Notes: generated by a model from the sequence alone, not told the origin. DNA of 33,470 nucleotides from Longimicrobiales bacterium (GCA_035764935.1 DASTYK010000147.1:1-33470); one strand, 5' to 3'; numbered from the stretch's first letter, positions 1-8,446 are shown. Numbers and translations: made by a program.

Positions 1-348
1 GAGATCGACGTCCAGCAGCCCCGGCAGCAGCGTCTTGGTGTTCTGCACGCGCGTGTCTGCAGTGACGATCAGCTCGCCGGTGACGAGGAATGCGGCGGAG
101 ATCTCCTGCTGCAGCGTCGTGTGCGCCAGGTCGACCATGTCCACCTCGCTGACCGTGACCTCCGGCACGCGAAAGATCAGGATGATCGCGATTATCGCGG
201 CGAGCAGCATGCCGAGCGCGAGGAGCGCCGCGCAGCCTCCGCGGCTGCGGGACTCCGCGGCGGAATCCGTCGCGGCGTGCGGCACATCGCCGGGCTGCGT
301 GCCGGCTTCGTCGCCCGGCGGCTGACGGCCCTCTGGCGTGTCGCTCAT
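1..348 (-). CDS. Hypothetical single-span membrane protein (partial, N-terminal 116 residues)
   Basis: An ATG at 348-346 opens a frame that runs off the left edge of the window. The first ~35 residues are hydrophilic and rich in Pro, Gly, Asp and Glu; residues about 36-57 form one strong transmembrane segment (AALLALGMLLAAIIAIILIF); the rest (VPEVTVSEVDMVDL onward) looks extracytoplasmic, with alternating beta-type residues. I do not recognise the family. The start overlaps the stop of sdaAB as ATGA, so it is probably translated together with the serine dehydratase genes. What it adds to serine breakdown, if anything, cannot be said from the visible part. Confidence 0.7.
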   Translation of the reverse strand, partial: MSDTPEGRQPPGDEAGTQPGDVPHAATDSAAESRSRGGCAALLALGMLLAAIIAIILIFRVPEVTVSEVDMVDLAHTTLQQEISAAFLVTGELIVTADTRVQNTKTLLPGLLDVDL

Positions 349-1022
349 CCGCCTGCGACCTGCTCGACCCGGCGCGCCCAGCGGAGCCAGGAAAACTCGC
401 GCAGGTCTTCCAGCAGCGTGTCCGGAATGGGTGCGTCCGCCTCGATCGTCATGAGCGCGTCCTTGTGGCGGCCGGTCCGGTCCACACGCATCGTGGCGAG
501 GTTGATGTTCTCGGCGGCAAAGCGGCTGGTGATCGTCATGATCGTGCCGGGCTCGTCGCGCGCGAGCACGACGAGCGTGTGGTAGTCGCCGCCCAGCGAT
601 ACCGGAAAGCCGTTCAGCTCGGTGACCTCGATGCGTCCACCGCCGATCGACGCGCCCGTGATGTGCACGGTTTCGCCCTCCCGCGTCAGCTCGAATACCA
701 CGCTGTTCGGATGCGCGTCGTCGCCGAGGTCCACGTTCTCGAAGGACCACTCCATGCCGGCGTCCTCGGCCTCGTGGAACGCCTCGCGCAATCGCAGGTC
801 GTCGGGCGGCAGGCCGATCAGTCCCCCCACGATGGCGCGCTTGGTCCCGTGACCGTCACCGGTTGCAGCGAACGAGCCGTGCAGCCGGATCAGCGCACGC
901 TCCGGCATCCCGCCCAGGATCGCGCGTGCGACCAGGCCGAGCCGGCAGGCACCCGCGGTATGCGAGGAGGACGGCCCCACCATCACGGGACCGAGGATGT
1001 CGAACAGGGATACGAGGATCAT
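345..1022 (-). CDS. sdaAB: L-serine dehydratase, iron-sulfur-dependent, beta subunit
   Basis: Small subunit of the oxygen-sensitive [4Fe-4S] L-serine ammonia-lyase, which converts L-serine to pyruvate and ammonia in the cytoplasm. The 225-residue product begins with the family signature VGPSSSHTAGACRLG (residues 16-30), covers the SDH beta domain, and ends with an ACT-type regulatory domain (about 145-215, containing DEPGTIMTITSRFAAENIN), which in relatives binds serine. Length is normal for the separate beta subunit. It starts 9 bp after the alpha-subunit stop and its own stop overlaps the next gene as ATGA, so it is the middle gene of an operon. Family recognition is by motif; enzymatic activity is inferred from the intact pair. 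Confidence 0.95.
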   Translation of the reverse strand: MILVSLFDILGPVMVGPSSSHTAGACRLGLVARAILGGMPERALIRLHGSFAATGDGHGTKRAIVGGLIGLPPDDLRLREAFHEAEDAGMEWSFENVDLGDDAHPNSVVFELTREGETVHITGASIGGGRIEVTELNGFPVSLGGDYHTLVVLARDEPGTIMTITSRFAAENINLATMRVDRTGRHKDALMTIEADAPIPDTLLEDLREFSWLRWARRVEQVAGG

Positions 1023-1031
1023 CGTCTACGC

Positions 1032-1916
1032 TCAGCGGCTGGCACCCGTCGGCTGACGCGACGGCTGGATCTGCACGAGTTTGCGTGCGGACGGCGTCGC
1101 CGCCAGCCCGCCCATGGCCGTCTCACGGTACGCGACAGGCATCCTGCGCCCGACCTCGCCCATCACGTCGATCACCTCGTCGGCACTCACCGGGAAGTCG
1201 CACCCGGCGAGTGCCATCTCCGCCGCGGCGATCGCCTGCATTGCCGCCGACGCATTGCGGTAGATGCACGGCACCTCGACCAGCCCGCCAATGGGATCGC
1301 AGATGAGGCCGAGCATGCCCTGCAGCGAGAGCGCAATCGAGGTCGCGACCTGCTCGTTCGTGCCGCCGTTGATCCACGTCACTGCCGCTGCGCCCATGGC
1401 CGCGGCAGTGCCGGTCTCCGCCTGGCAGCCGCCTTCGGCCCCCGAGATCGACGCCCGCTGTGCGATCACGGCACCGACGCCGCCCGCGACGAGCATGGCG
1501 TCGATGATGGTGTCCTCGTCGAGATCCAGGAACTCGCCCGTGCTGATCAGGATCGCGGGCAGCACGCCCGCGGCCCCGGCGGTCGGCGCTGCGACGATCA
1601 GGCCCATTGCGGCGTTGACCTCCAGCGTGGAGATCGCGCGCGCGAGTGTGATGGTCACGCGCTCGCCGAGCAGCCGCGGCCCGTTGTCGATGAGCCGCTT
1701 CGCACGGCCGCCCGTCAGGCCCGAGGCGGAGTGGACCTCGCCCTTGAGCCCCTCGGTGATCGCTGCCCGCATCACCCTGAGGTTGCGCTGGATCCTCGCG
1801 CGGATGTCGGCCGGGTCACGCCCGGTTTCCGACGCTTCCTTCGCGAGCACGACCTCCGGCAGGGAGCACCCTGACTCCGCCGCGGCGGCCAGGAGTTCTT
1901 CGATGGATCGATGCAA
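1032..1916 (-). CDS. sdaAA: L-serine dehydratase, iron-sulfur-dependent, alpha subunit
   Basis: Catalytic subunit of the [4Fe-4S] L-serine dehydratase. The open frame extends upstream to 2108, but that part is Arg-rich and unlike the family; homology begins at LHRSIEELL. I therefore place the start at a TTG (1916-1914), seven bases after a GGGAG Shine-Dalgarno, giving 294 residues, the usual length. Cys164 (GAEGGCQAETG), Cys206 (GLICDPIGG) and Cys217 (EVPCIYRNA) are spaced 42 and 11 residues apart, as expected for the three conserved cluster ligands; Cys239 is a further cysteine. The alpha gene precedes the beta gene, separated by 9 bp. A TTG start may keep expression modest, which is inference. 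Confidence 0.93.
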   Translation of the reverse strand: MHRSIEELLAAAAESGCSLPEVVLAKEASETGRDPADIRARIQRNLRVMRAAITEGLKGEVHSASGLTGGRAKRLIDNGPRLLGERVTITLARAISTLEVNAAMGLIVAAPTAGAAGVLPAILISTGEFLDLDEDTIIDAMLVAGGVGAVIAQRASISGAEGGCQAETGTAAAMGAAAVTWINGGTNEQVATSIALSLQGMLGLICDPIGGLVEVPCIYRNASAAMQAIAAAEMALAGCDFPVSADEVIDVMGEVGRRMPVAYRETAMGGLAATPSARKLVQIQPSRQPTGASR

Positions 1917-2178
1917 ACGGCAGCTCCCGCGTGACTTCGCCCGGGACAGACGTCGGTGCGACGGCCCGGATCGTGGCTGCTGGTGCGCTCGGCCGGCCCG
2001 CGGCCACACCAGAACCAAGCTACCGCCTCCCGGCCCTTCATTCAAAGTGGGGCAGCACGGGTATGTTCGTCGGAACGGCCTGCGGCGGCGCCGATTTCGC
2101 GTGTGCACGTCACGAACGCTGCGACGTCCTCGTTACAGGAGTAGCGAACTGCACCGGTACACCATCCACGGAGGAGCC
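1917..2178. promoter_or_regulatory. Divergent intergenic region between sdaAA and the serpin gene
   Basis: These 262 bp separate two divergent transcription units and must hold both promoters. A strong Shine-Dalgarno GGAGGAG lies at 2170-2176, three bases before the serpin ATG, and GGGAG precedes the sdaAA TTG. I could not pick convincing -35/-10 pairs on either strand. The open frame that crosses this region on the plus strand has no homology and is treated as non-coding. Confidence 0.5.
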
Positions 2179-3456
2179 ATGCGACGTCGCACCACACCCC
2201 TCCTGTCCCCGGGAGGCTTCACGGCAGCCGCCCTCCTGGCGGTGCTCGCACTGGGCTGCGCCTCGGACCCGTCCGGGCCGGGTGCTCCGAAGCTGATCGA
2301 GCTGCCGCGCGACCTGGCCGAGACCGAGCAGGGAGTGATCCGCGCTTCCAACCGCTTCGCGTTCGACCTGCTGCGTGAAGCGCACGCGCGGGAGCAGGAC
2401 CACCCCAACGTGGTCCTCTCGCCGTTCAGCGCCTCCATGGCGCTCGGCATGACGATGAATGGCGCCGCCGGCGCCACGTACGATCAGATGCACGCGATGC
2501 TGGACTTCGCGGACCTGGCGCCGGAGGAGGTCAACGCATCCTACCGCAGCCTGGTGGACATGCTGCTCGAGCTGGACCCGCAGGTCGAGCTCGCCATCGC
2601 GAACTCCGTATGGGCCCGGCAGGGGATGCCCTTCCTGCAGTCGTTCTACGACGTGGTCGCACAGTACTTCGATGCCGAGGCGCGCACGCTCGACTTCGAT
2701 GCGCCCGATGCTCCCGATGTGATCAACGCGTGGGTCGCCGAGAACACCGGCAACCGGATCCAGAGTATCGTCGAGAGCATCCGACCGACCGACGTGATGT
2801 TCCTGATCAATGCCATCTACTTCAAGGGCGACTGGCGCGAGCAGTTCGAGCGCTCCAGCACGCGACCGGGCGAGTTCCGCCGCGAGGATGGCACCACGGT
2901 GCAGGTGCCGATGATGAACGCGAGTGACATGCCCGTCCGGCTCGGTCACGGCGATGGCGTCGCGATCGGCGAGCTGCCGTACGGCGGCGACGCGTTCACC
3001 ATGGTCATCGTCGTTCCGACGGCGGATACGCCGGTGTCGGAGGTCGTTGCTTCGCTGGACGCCGAGACCTGGAACCGCTGGATGCAGTCGCTCGGAGATC
3101 TGCGCGGGGCGCCCGTGTCGATGCCGCGCTACGAGGTCGAGTGGATGGGTGTGCTGAACGAGACGCTGAAGGCGCTCGGGATGCAGGATGCCTTTACCGG
3201 CAGCGCCGATTTCTCGCGGATGGCGGAGCAGCCATTCGCCGACGACCTGTTCGTGGAGGACGTCGTACAGAAGACCTGGCTGCGCGTGGACGAGGAGGGT
3301 ACCGAAGCGGCAGCGGCAACCTCGGTGGGAATCGGCGTGGTTTCGATGCCGGCCGGCCTGCGGGTCGACCGCTCCTTCCTGATGGCGATCCGCGAGCGGC
3401 ACTCCGGCACGATCCTGTTCCTGGGAGTGATCGACGACCCTAGCGACGTTTCATGA
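2179..3456 (+). CDS. Serpin (serine protease inhibitor), predicted lipoprotein
   Basis: A 425-residue serpin, a suicide inhibitor that traps proteases through cleavage of its reactive-centre loop. The N-terminus has RRR, a hydrophobic stretch and a relaxed lipobox ending at Cys27 (LALGC), so it is probably an exported lipoprotein. Family motifs include NVVLSPFSASMALGM, FLINAIYFKGDW and the C-terminal GTILFLGVIDDP. The hinge EEGTEAAAAT (residues 372-381) is the small-residue pattern of inhibitory serpins. Counting P17 from Glu372 puts P1 at Val388 and P1' at Ser389, suggesting an elastase- or subtilisin-like target. The ATG is fixed by GGAGGAG at 2170-2176. Its stop overlaps the next gene as ATGA. 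The target protease is unknown. Confidence 0.95.
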   Translation: MRRRTTPLLSPGGFTAAALLAVLALGCASDPSGPGAPKLIELPRDLAETEQGVIRASNRFAFDLLREAHAREQDHPNVVLSPFSASMALGMTMNGAAGATYDQMHAMLDFADLAPEEVNASYRSLVDMLLELDPQVELAIANSVWARQGMPFLQSFYDVVAQYFDAEARTLDFDAPDAPDVINAWVAENTGNRIQSIVESIRPTDVMFLINAIYFKGDWREQFERSSTRPGEFRREDGTTVQVPMMNASDMPVRLGHGDGVAIGELPYGGDAFTMVIVVPTADTPVSEVVASLDAETWNRWMQSLGDLRGAPVSMPRYEVEWMGVLNETLKALGMQDAFTGSADFSRMAEQPFADDLFVEDVVQKTWLRVDEEGTEAAAATSVGIGVVSMPAGLRVDRSFLMAIRERHSGTILFLGVIDDPSDVS

Positions 3457-3980
3457 GCACACGCATCGGCGGTTCGGCGCGCGGCGGTGAGGCCGATGCG
3501 CAGGATTCGAGTGCGGAGCTGAAGCAGGCCTTCCGCGCCGCGCTCGCACACTGGGCGAGCGGCGTCACCGTGGTCTCGGTGCGGGACGAACCGAACGTCT
3601 TCGGCACCACCGTGACCGCCTTCACGTCCGTGTCGCTGGAGCCGCCGCTGGTGCTCGTCGGTCTCGGCCCGAATGCCGTCGTCCGCCCGCTGCTCGAGAC
3701 CGGCTCTCAGCTGGTCGTCAACATCCTGTCGACGGAGCAGCAGCGTACCGCGACGATCTTCACGGACACCGGCCCGCTCGGCCGTGAGCTGTTCCCGCCC
3801 GATGGACCGCCGGTGCTCCAGGGCTCGCTGGCCAGCCTGGTCTGCACTGTCGATGCGCTGCATCCGGCTGGCGATCACCTGGTCGTGATCGCGCGCGTGC
3901 ACGACGTGCGCATGGGCAGTGGGGGCGCCCCGCTGATCCGGTACGACCGGACATGGCGAGCGCTGGAGCAGGGAGGCTGA
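3453..3980 (+). CDS. Flavin reductase-like FMN-binding domain protein
   Basis: A 175-residue protein of the flavin reductase-like (HpaC/FMN-binding split-barrel) family. After a ~22-residue hydrophilic leader, the sequence shows FRAALAHWASGVTVVSV, FGTTVTAFTSVSLEPPLVLVGL and LVVNILSTEQQ, the usual order of FMN-contact segments, with the length typical of the single-domain enzyme. Members reduce FMN or FAD with NAD(P)H for partner monooxygenases, or bind FMN for other roles. No monooxygenase is visible nearby. It overlaps the serpin stop by four bases (ATGA), so the two are co-translated; no functional link between a periplasmic serpin and a cytoplasmic flavin reductase is obvious. The convergent cytochrome gene ends 28 bp downstream. 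Confidence 0.87.
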   Translation: MSTRIGGSARGGEADAQDSSAELKQAFRAALAHWASGVTVVSVRDEPNVFGTTVTAFTSVSLEPPLVLVGLGPNAVVRPLLETGSQLVVNILSTEQQRTATIFTDTGPLGRELFPPDGPPVLQGSLASLVCTVDALHPAGDHLVVIARVHDVRMGSGGAPLIRYDRTWRALEQGG

Positions 3981-4008
3981 AGCGTCCGGCGAACAACCGG
4001 GCGCCGTC

Positions 4009-4506
4009 TCAGAGCGCGTCGAGCCAGGACCGCGGCAGCAGCGCGGGCGGGCCCCTGCGCGTCGTACCCAGACTGAAGAGGTAGGCCGCGACATCACGCG
4101 CCTCTGCCCGGTCGAGCCCGACCGCCGGCATCGCCGTGAGTGAGTCGATCGACTGCGGGTCCATCAGCCAGCTCACCAGTGCGTCCGGCTCGTTCGGCAC
4201 ACGACCCGCGATGTAGGCGCGTGCGCCGAAGCTCGTGAGCGGCGGGCCGACCAGCCCGCGCGCACCCCGAACACCCGGTACGACGTGACACGCGCCGCAC
4301 CCCGCGGTCGCGATGATCGCGCGCCCGCGCTCCACATCCGCGCCAGGGATGCGAGCGAAGGCGGCTTCCTGCTCCCGGCACCCTGAAGCGGCAAGCGTCG
4401 CGAGCAGCGCAAGGTGCGCGATCCAGCGCGACCGGCCATGCAGTGTCGCGGCCGCATGCTTACGCAGAACAGTGCGCCACCATACGGGGCGCCATGCAGT
4501 TCTCAT
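4009..4506 (-). CDS. Lipoprotein cytochrome c, last gene of the oxidase operon
   Basis: A 165-residue monoheme cytochrome c. The start (4506-4504) overlaps the previous stop as ATGA, which excludes the longer upstream frame. The N-terminus is Arg/Trp/His-rich, followed by a hydrophobic segment and the lipobox AASGC, so the protein should be membrane-anchored on the periplasmic side. The heme site is CGACH within TAGCGACHVVPG, followed by GPPLTSFGARAYIAG and a likely axial Met in AMPAVGL; the closing ARDVAAYLFSL is a typical last helix of class I cytochromes. It probably shuttles electrons to or within the oxidase encoded just upstream. Its electron partner is inferred from position alone. Confidence 0.88.
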   Translation of the reverse strand: MRTAWRPVWWRTVLRKHAAATLHGRSRWIAHLALLATLAASGCREQEAAFARIPGADVERGRAIIATAGCGACHVVPGVRGARGLVGPPLTSFGARAYIAGRVPNEPDALVSWLMDPQSIDSLTAMPAVGLDRAEARDVAAYLFSLGTTRRGPPALLPRSWLDAL

Positions 4507-4886
4507 GGTGAGCACACCGGCACGAGGAACGGCGACATGCCATTCAACACGATCAGCGCGACGAACAGCGCCGCCAGCATCACGCCGATCATGTAGATCA
4601 GTCCTTCGTGGCCGCCGGACTCGTTCAGTGCGTGCGTCCATGATGGCGCGTGCTGCACGCGTCGCCACTCGCGCAGTGCCAGTGCGCCCGCGGCGATTCC
4701 CAGCGCACCGAAGATCACGGTCAGCACGGCCACCGTCACCTTCGCGCCGCCCCACCCGGTGGTGCAGGCGAGCGCCACGACGACGTAACAGGTGGCCAGG
4801 TGCAGCGTCCACGCGAGCGCACCACCGAGAAACGCGATCACCTTGAGGTGGTTCGGCGTGCGTGACTGCAGCTCCTCGTCCGCCAT
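4503..4886 (-). CDS. Small multi-span membrane protein of the oxidase operon
   Basis: A 127-residue protein with about three to four hydrophobic segments (roughly residues 15-40, 46-72 and 96-124) and charged loops. I do not recognise the family. The start ATG shares a base with the stop of the fused oxidase subunit (TGATG) and its stop overlaps the following cytochrome gene (ATGA), so it is locked into the operon. Position and topology suggest an accessory or assembly subunit of the heme-copper oxidase, similar in placement to subunit IV or other small subunits, but there is no sequence signature to prove it. A longer upstream frame exists but would overlap the oxidase gene heavily and is rejected. 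Confidence 0.8.
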   Translation of the reverse strand: MADEELQSRTPNHLKVIAFLGGALAWTLHLATCYVVVALACTTGWGGAKVTVAVLTVIFGALGIAAGALALREWRRVQHAPSWTHALNESGGHEGLIYMIGVMLAALFVALIVLNGMSPFLVPVCSP

Positions 4887-7426
4887 CACCAAAGCTCCGG
4901 GGACAGGTAGATCGTGAACGCGGAGATCAGCCAGGCCGGGGCCACGAACCACGCGACCAGCGCAGCATTCCATGCGACACCGCGACCACGTCGGTCCCCG
5001 GCCGCGAACAGCGCCCAGGCGAGCCCGGCACCGAGCATCGCGGCCAGCACCAGGTGCAGCAGGATCTGGAAGCAGATCAGGAACAGTACTGCTGACGCAT
5101 GCGCATCGGTCGCCGCCGCCAGGCCGCTGCCCGACCAGGCCCGCCACAGCAGCGGGACCGTTGCTACCGTCGCGGCAAAGGCCACTGCGAGCGGAGCGCC
5201 GAGTGCCGGCGTTGCATCACGCTGGATGCGCCGGACACCCATGAACATCGCGCCGGCGGCCAGCACGGCCAGCAACAGCACGGCTGCAGCGGTCCAGGCA
5301 TTGTCCGGCGTGAACGCGGGCCACCAGGGCGAGGGCCCCTCGCCGACGTAGTAGTAGCTCGCGACGAGGGTCAGCAGCGCGGTCGCCATGATCGTCAGGA
5401 ACACGAGCGTGCCCCAGAACCCGCTGGAGATCGGTCCTGCCACCGCGAGCGGCAGGCGGTCGGGGTCCTCGTCGTGCTCGGGAAAATCGGCCAGCGCCTG
5501 GCGCCCGGCATCGTCAGGCCAGAACCAGCCGAACAGTGCGATCAGCGTGGCAACGCCGCCGATCCCGGCGAGGGCGGCACTGTCGAGCAGTGCGCCCGCG
5601 AAGAGGAACACGAATGCGATCGACATGATGAACGGCCAGATCGACGGCCCGGGGATCTGTGCGATCGCGAGCGGCCGCGCGTCCTGCACGGTGACGATGA
5701 GAGTGCCGCGCCAGCCGATCGGCTTCCAGTCGAAGTCGTCGAGCTGGCGCTTCAGCTTCGGGTCCTCCGGCTCGAGCGAATCCTGCTCCCACAGTGGGTG
5801 GCGGCTGCGCACGACCGGCAGTGCAGGGAACTGTGCCTGCGGCGGCGGCGAGCTCTGCGACCACTCCAGCGTGTCGGCCTGCCACGGGTCGTCACCGGCC
5901 TCCTCGCCATTCTTCAGGCTCCACAGCACGTTGACGACGAACAGCAGCACACCCAGCGCGAAGCCGACGGCGCCGATCGTCGAGATCATGTTCAGCGTGT
6001 CCAGCGGCGTACCACCCGCATACGTGTACACGCGTCGCGGCATGCCCAGGATGCCCGAGACGTGCATCGGGAAGAACGCTACGTTGAAGAAGACGAACAT
6101 CATCCAGAAGTTCCACCGGCCGAGCCGCTCACTCGTCATCCGTCCGGTGATCTTCGGCAGCCAGTAGTAGAGCCCGCCCACCAGCGGGAACACCACGCCG
6201 CCGATCAGCACGTAGTGGAAGTGCGCAACGATGAAGTAGCTGTCGTGCGCCTGCAGGTCGAAGGGAACCGACCCCACCATCACGCCCGTCACCCCGCCGA
6301 GGGTGAAGATCACCAGGAACCCGATCACGAAGAGGAGTGGCGTGCGCCACACCGGCCGGCCGGTCCAGAGGGTGCCGATCCAGGAGAACATCTGGATGCC
6401 GGTCGGAATCGCGATGATCGTGCTGGCCGCGGCGAAGAATCCCATCGCCGTCGGCGACAGCCCGGTCGTGAACATGTGGTGCACCCAGAGACCGAAGCTG
6501 ATGAAGCCGGTCGCGAGCAGCGCGAGGATGACGAGTGGGTAGGCGACCAGCGGACGTCGTGCGAACACCTGCACGAGGTGCGAGACGATCCCGACCGCGG
6601 GGATGAACATGATGTAGACTTCCGGGTGCCCGAACACCCAGAACAGGTGCTGCCAGAGCAGCGGCTCGCCACCCGCCTCCGGGACGAACCAGGAGGTCAG
6701 CCCCTTCCGGTCCAGCTCCAGCATGGCCGTGCCGACGATCAGCGGCGTGAACGCGAAGATGATCATGAACGCCGTGATCAGCATCGCCCACACGAATACG
6801 GGCATGCGGTTCAGCGACATGCCGGGAGCGCGTGTGCGCAGGATCGCCACGATCAGCTCCGCCGCAGCGCCCATGGCAGCCACCTCGGCCACGCTCAGGC
6901 CGATGTCCCACCAGTCCATGTTGATCGCGGGCGAGTATTCGCGGTTGGTGAGCGGCACATATGCGAACCAGCCGCCGTCCGGCGCCGCACCGAACAGGAA
7001 ACTCGAGTACAGGAAGATGCCGCCGAGCACGTACGTCCAGTACGACAGCGCGGTGAGTCGCGGAAAGGGCAGATCGCGCGTGCCGAGCAGCAGCGGCATC
7101 ACGTAATTGGCGATCGCCTCGATGAACGGGATGACGAACAGGAACATCATCGTCGTGCCGTGCATCGTGAAGAGCTGGTTGTACGTCTCCGCGTCCAGGA
7201 ACGTGTTCTCCGGCGTGCCGAGCTGGATCCGCATCAGCAGACCCATCACGCCGCCGAACAGGAAGAACATGAACGCGGTGATCATGTAGCGCTGCGCGAT
7301 CGGGATGTTGTTGATCGTGCGCAGCTTGCCGATCAGTCCCTTCGGTGCCGACCACGTCTGCTCGAACCGCTCCTGCTCGGCGCGGCTCATGCCGGGCGGT
7401 GGATCGAAGACAGCGAAACGGCCCAT
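4886..7426 (-). CDS. ctaD: Cytochrome c oxidase subunit I with fused subunit III-like region (caa3 type)
   Basis: The 846-residue protein joins a complete heme-copper oxidase subunit I (about 1-540) to a hydrophilic linker and a C-terminal region with about seven membrane segments resembling a diverged subunit III. Ligands are visible: His89 and His404 for heme a, His402 for heme a3, His267, His316 and His317 for CuB, and Tyr271 for the His-Tyr cross-link. GHPEV (266-270) places it in the A1 class with the D-channel Glu269, and Asp118 of GTRDLPFPR matches the D-channel entrance. At the K-channel position, PTGIQMFSW has Gln345 where Lys is usual. The start codon lies 3 bp after the subunit II stop. 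It should reduce O2 to water with proton translocation. Confidence 0.96.
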   Translation of the reverse strand: MGRFAVFDPPPGMSRAEQERFEQTWSAPKGLIGKLRTINNIPIAQRYMITAFMFFLFGGVMGLLMRIQLGTPENTFLDAETYNQLFTMHGTTMMFLFVIPFIEAIANYVMPLLLGTRDLPFPRLTALSYWTYVLGGIFLYSSFLFGAAPDGGWFAYVPLTNREYSPAINMDWWDIGLSVAEVAAMGAAAELIVAILRTRAPGMSLNRMPVFVWAMLITAFMIIFAFTPLIVGTAMLELDRKGLTSWFVPEAGGEPLLWQHLFWVFGHPEVYIMFIPAVGIVSHLVQVFARRPLVAYPLVILALLATGFISFGLWVHHMFTTGLSPTAMGFFAAASTIIAIPTGIQMFSWIGTLWTGRPVWRTPLLFVIGFLVIFTLGGVTGVMVGSVPFDLQAHDSYFIVAHFHYVLIGGVVFPLVGGLYYWLPKITGRMTSERLGRWNFWMMFVFFNVAFFPMHVSGILGMPRRVYTYAGGTPLDTLNMISTIGAVGFALGVLLFVVNVLWSLKNGEEAGDDPWQADTLEWSQSSPPPQAQFPALPVVRSRHPLWEQDSLEPEDPKLKRQLDDFDWKPIGWRGTLIVTVQDARPLAIAQIPGPSIWPFIMSIAFVFLFAGALLDSAALAGIGGVATLIALFGWFWPDDAGRQALADFPEHDEDPDRLPLAVAGPISSGFWGTLVFLTIMATALLTLVASYYYVGEGPSPWWPAFTPDNAWTAAAVLLLAVLAAGAMFMGVRRIQRDATPALGAPLAVAFAATVATVPLLWRAWSGSGLAAATDAHASAVLFLICFQILLHLVLAAMLGAGLAWALFAAGDRRGRGVAWNAALVAWFVAPAWLISAFTIYLSPELW

Positions 7427-7429
7427 GCG

Positions 7430-8446
7430 CTACTCCAGGCGCTGGAGGTAGTCGACCAGCACGTGCAGCTCCTCGGGCGTGAGCCGCATCCGCGGCATTC
7501 GTGCGCCCCGCTTGAGCGCCTGCGGGTTGGCAATCCACCCCGCCATGTGGCCGCGCGTGTTCGGCACGGTACCCGCCGCCAGCTCGAGCCGGGCGCCCAC
7601 GTGCGTCAGGTCGGGGGCAATGCCGGCGCGTGCCGGTGTGCCGCGGATCGAGTGGCACAGGCCGCAGCCCGCGTCCAGGAACACGCGCAGCCCCGGCTCG
7701 CCAGCCGACGTCGCCACCGCCGGTCCGGACGCATGGGCGAGCCACGCTTCGAACTCGTCCGGCGCGTGCGCGATCACGAGCAGCTCCATGCGCGTATGCT
7801 GCAGTCCGCAGTACTCCGCGCACTTCGCCTGGTAGACGCCCGGCCGTTCGGCGTGCAGCCAGGTGTGCGTGGTGCGCCCCGGGATCAGATCGATCTTTCC
7901 CTGCAGCTCCGGCACCCAGAAGCTGTGGATCACGTCGACCGACGTGAGCCGCACCGGCACGCGCACGCCGATCGGGATATGGATCTCGTTCGCGGATTCG
8001 AAGCGGAGCTGCGGCAGAGAGTCGTTCACGTATCGCACCTGCCACCACCACTGCCGACCTGTCAGCTCGATGGCGAGCGGGCCGCTCGCGCGCATCGGGG
8101 CGAGCCCGGCAAGCGTCAGCATGGTCGCGACGAACAGCACGAGCAGCAGCACGCCGGGCACGACCGCCCCGCCGATCACGATCCAGCGGATCACCGGACG
8201 GTCCTTCTCCTCCGTCCAGTCGCGCACGTCTTCCTTGCGGTGCAGGACCGCATACGCCGTGAGAACGATGACCACGATGCTGACCACAGCCGACAGCACG
8301 ATCGTCGCCCACGTCAGCATGGCGATCAGCTCCGCACCCTCACCCGAAGGCCGGAGGAAGTTGCCCTGCCGCGCACATCCGCTGCATGCCAGTGCCATCG
8401 CGGCCGGCCAGCAACCGTGCAGGCGCGCAGGGGCGTGTTCGGTCAT
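7430..8446 (-). CDS. ctaC: Cytochrome c oxidase subunit II with fused cytochrome c domain (caa3 type)
   Basis: Electron-entry subunit of the terminal oxidase, 338 residues. The chosen start (8446-8444) overlaps the preceding stop as ATGA; the frame continues upstream but without homology. It has a lipobox-like ACSGC (Cys24), two membrane hairpin helices (about 41-68 and 86-114), then a periplasmic cupredoxin domain with all CuA ligands: His174 (VIHSFWVPEL), Cys209, Glu211, Cys213, His217 and Met220 (CAEYCGLQHTRM). The aromatic patch GRQWWWQVRY is the usual electron-entry region. A C-terminal class I cytochrome domain follows with CGLCH (261-265) and axial Met317 or Met320, which defines the caa3 type. 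It lies between the operon's first cytochrome and the fused subunit I/III. Confidence 0.96.
   Translation of the reverse strand: MTEHAPARLHGCWPAAMALACSGCARQGNFLRPSGEGAELIAMLTWATIVLSAVVSIVVIVLTAYAVLHRKEDVRDWTEEKDRPVIRWIVIGGAVVPGVLLLVLFVATMLTLAGLAPMRASGPLAIELTGRQWWWQVRYVNDSLPQLRFESANEIHIPIGVRVPVRLTSVDVIHSFWVPELQGKIDLIPGRTTHTWLHAERPGVYQAKCAEYCGLQHTRMELLVIAHAPDEFEAWLAHASGPAVATSAGEPGLRVFLDAGCGLCHSIRGTPARAGIAPDLTHVGARLELAAGTVPNTRGHMAGWIANPQALKRGARMPRMRLTPEELHVLVDYLQRLE

Noticed and set aside
465-2178. Long plus-strand frames opposite the serine dehydratase genes, including the upstream extension of the serpin frame
   Set aside because: They are antisense to well-conserved genes and have low-complexity Arg/Ala/Pro composition; the serpin start is fixed by GGAGGAG and a signal peptide at 2179.
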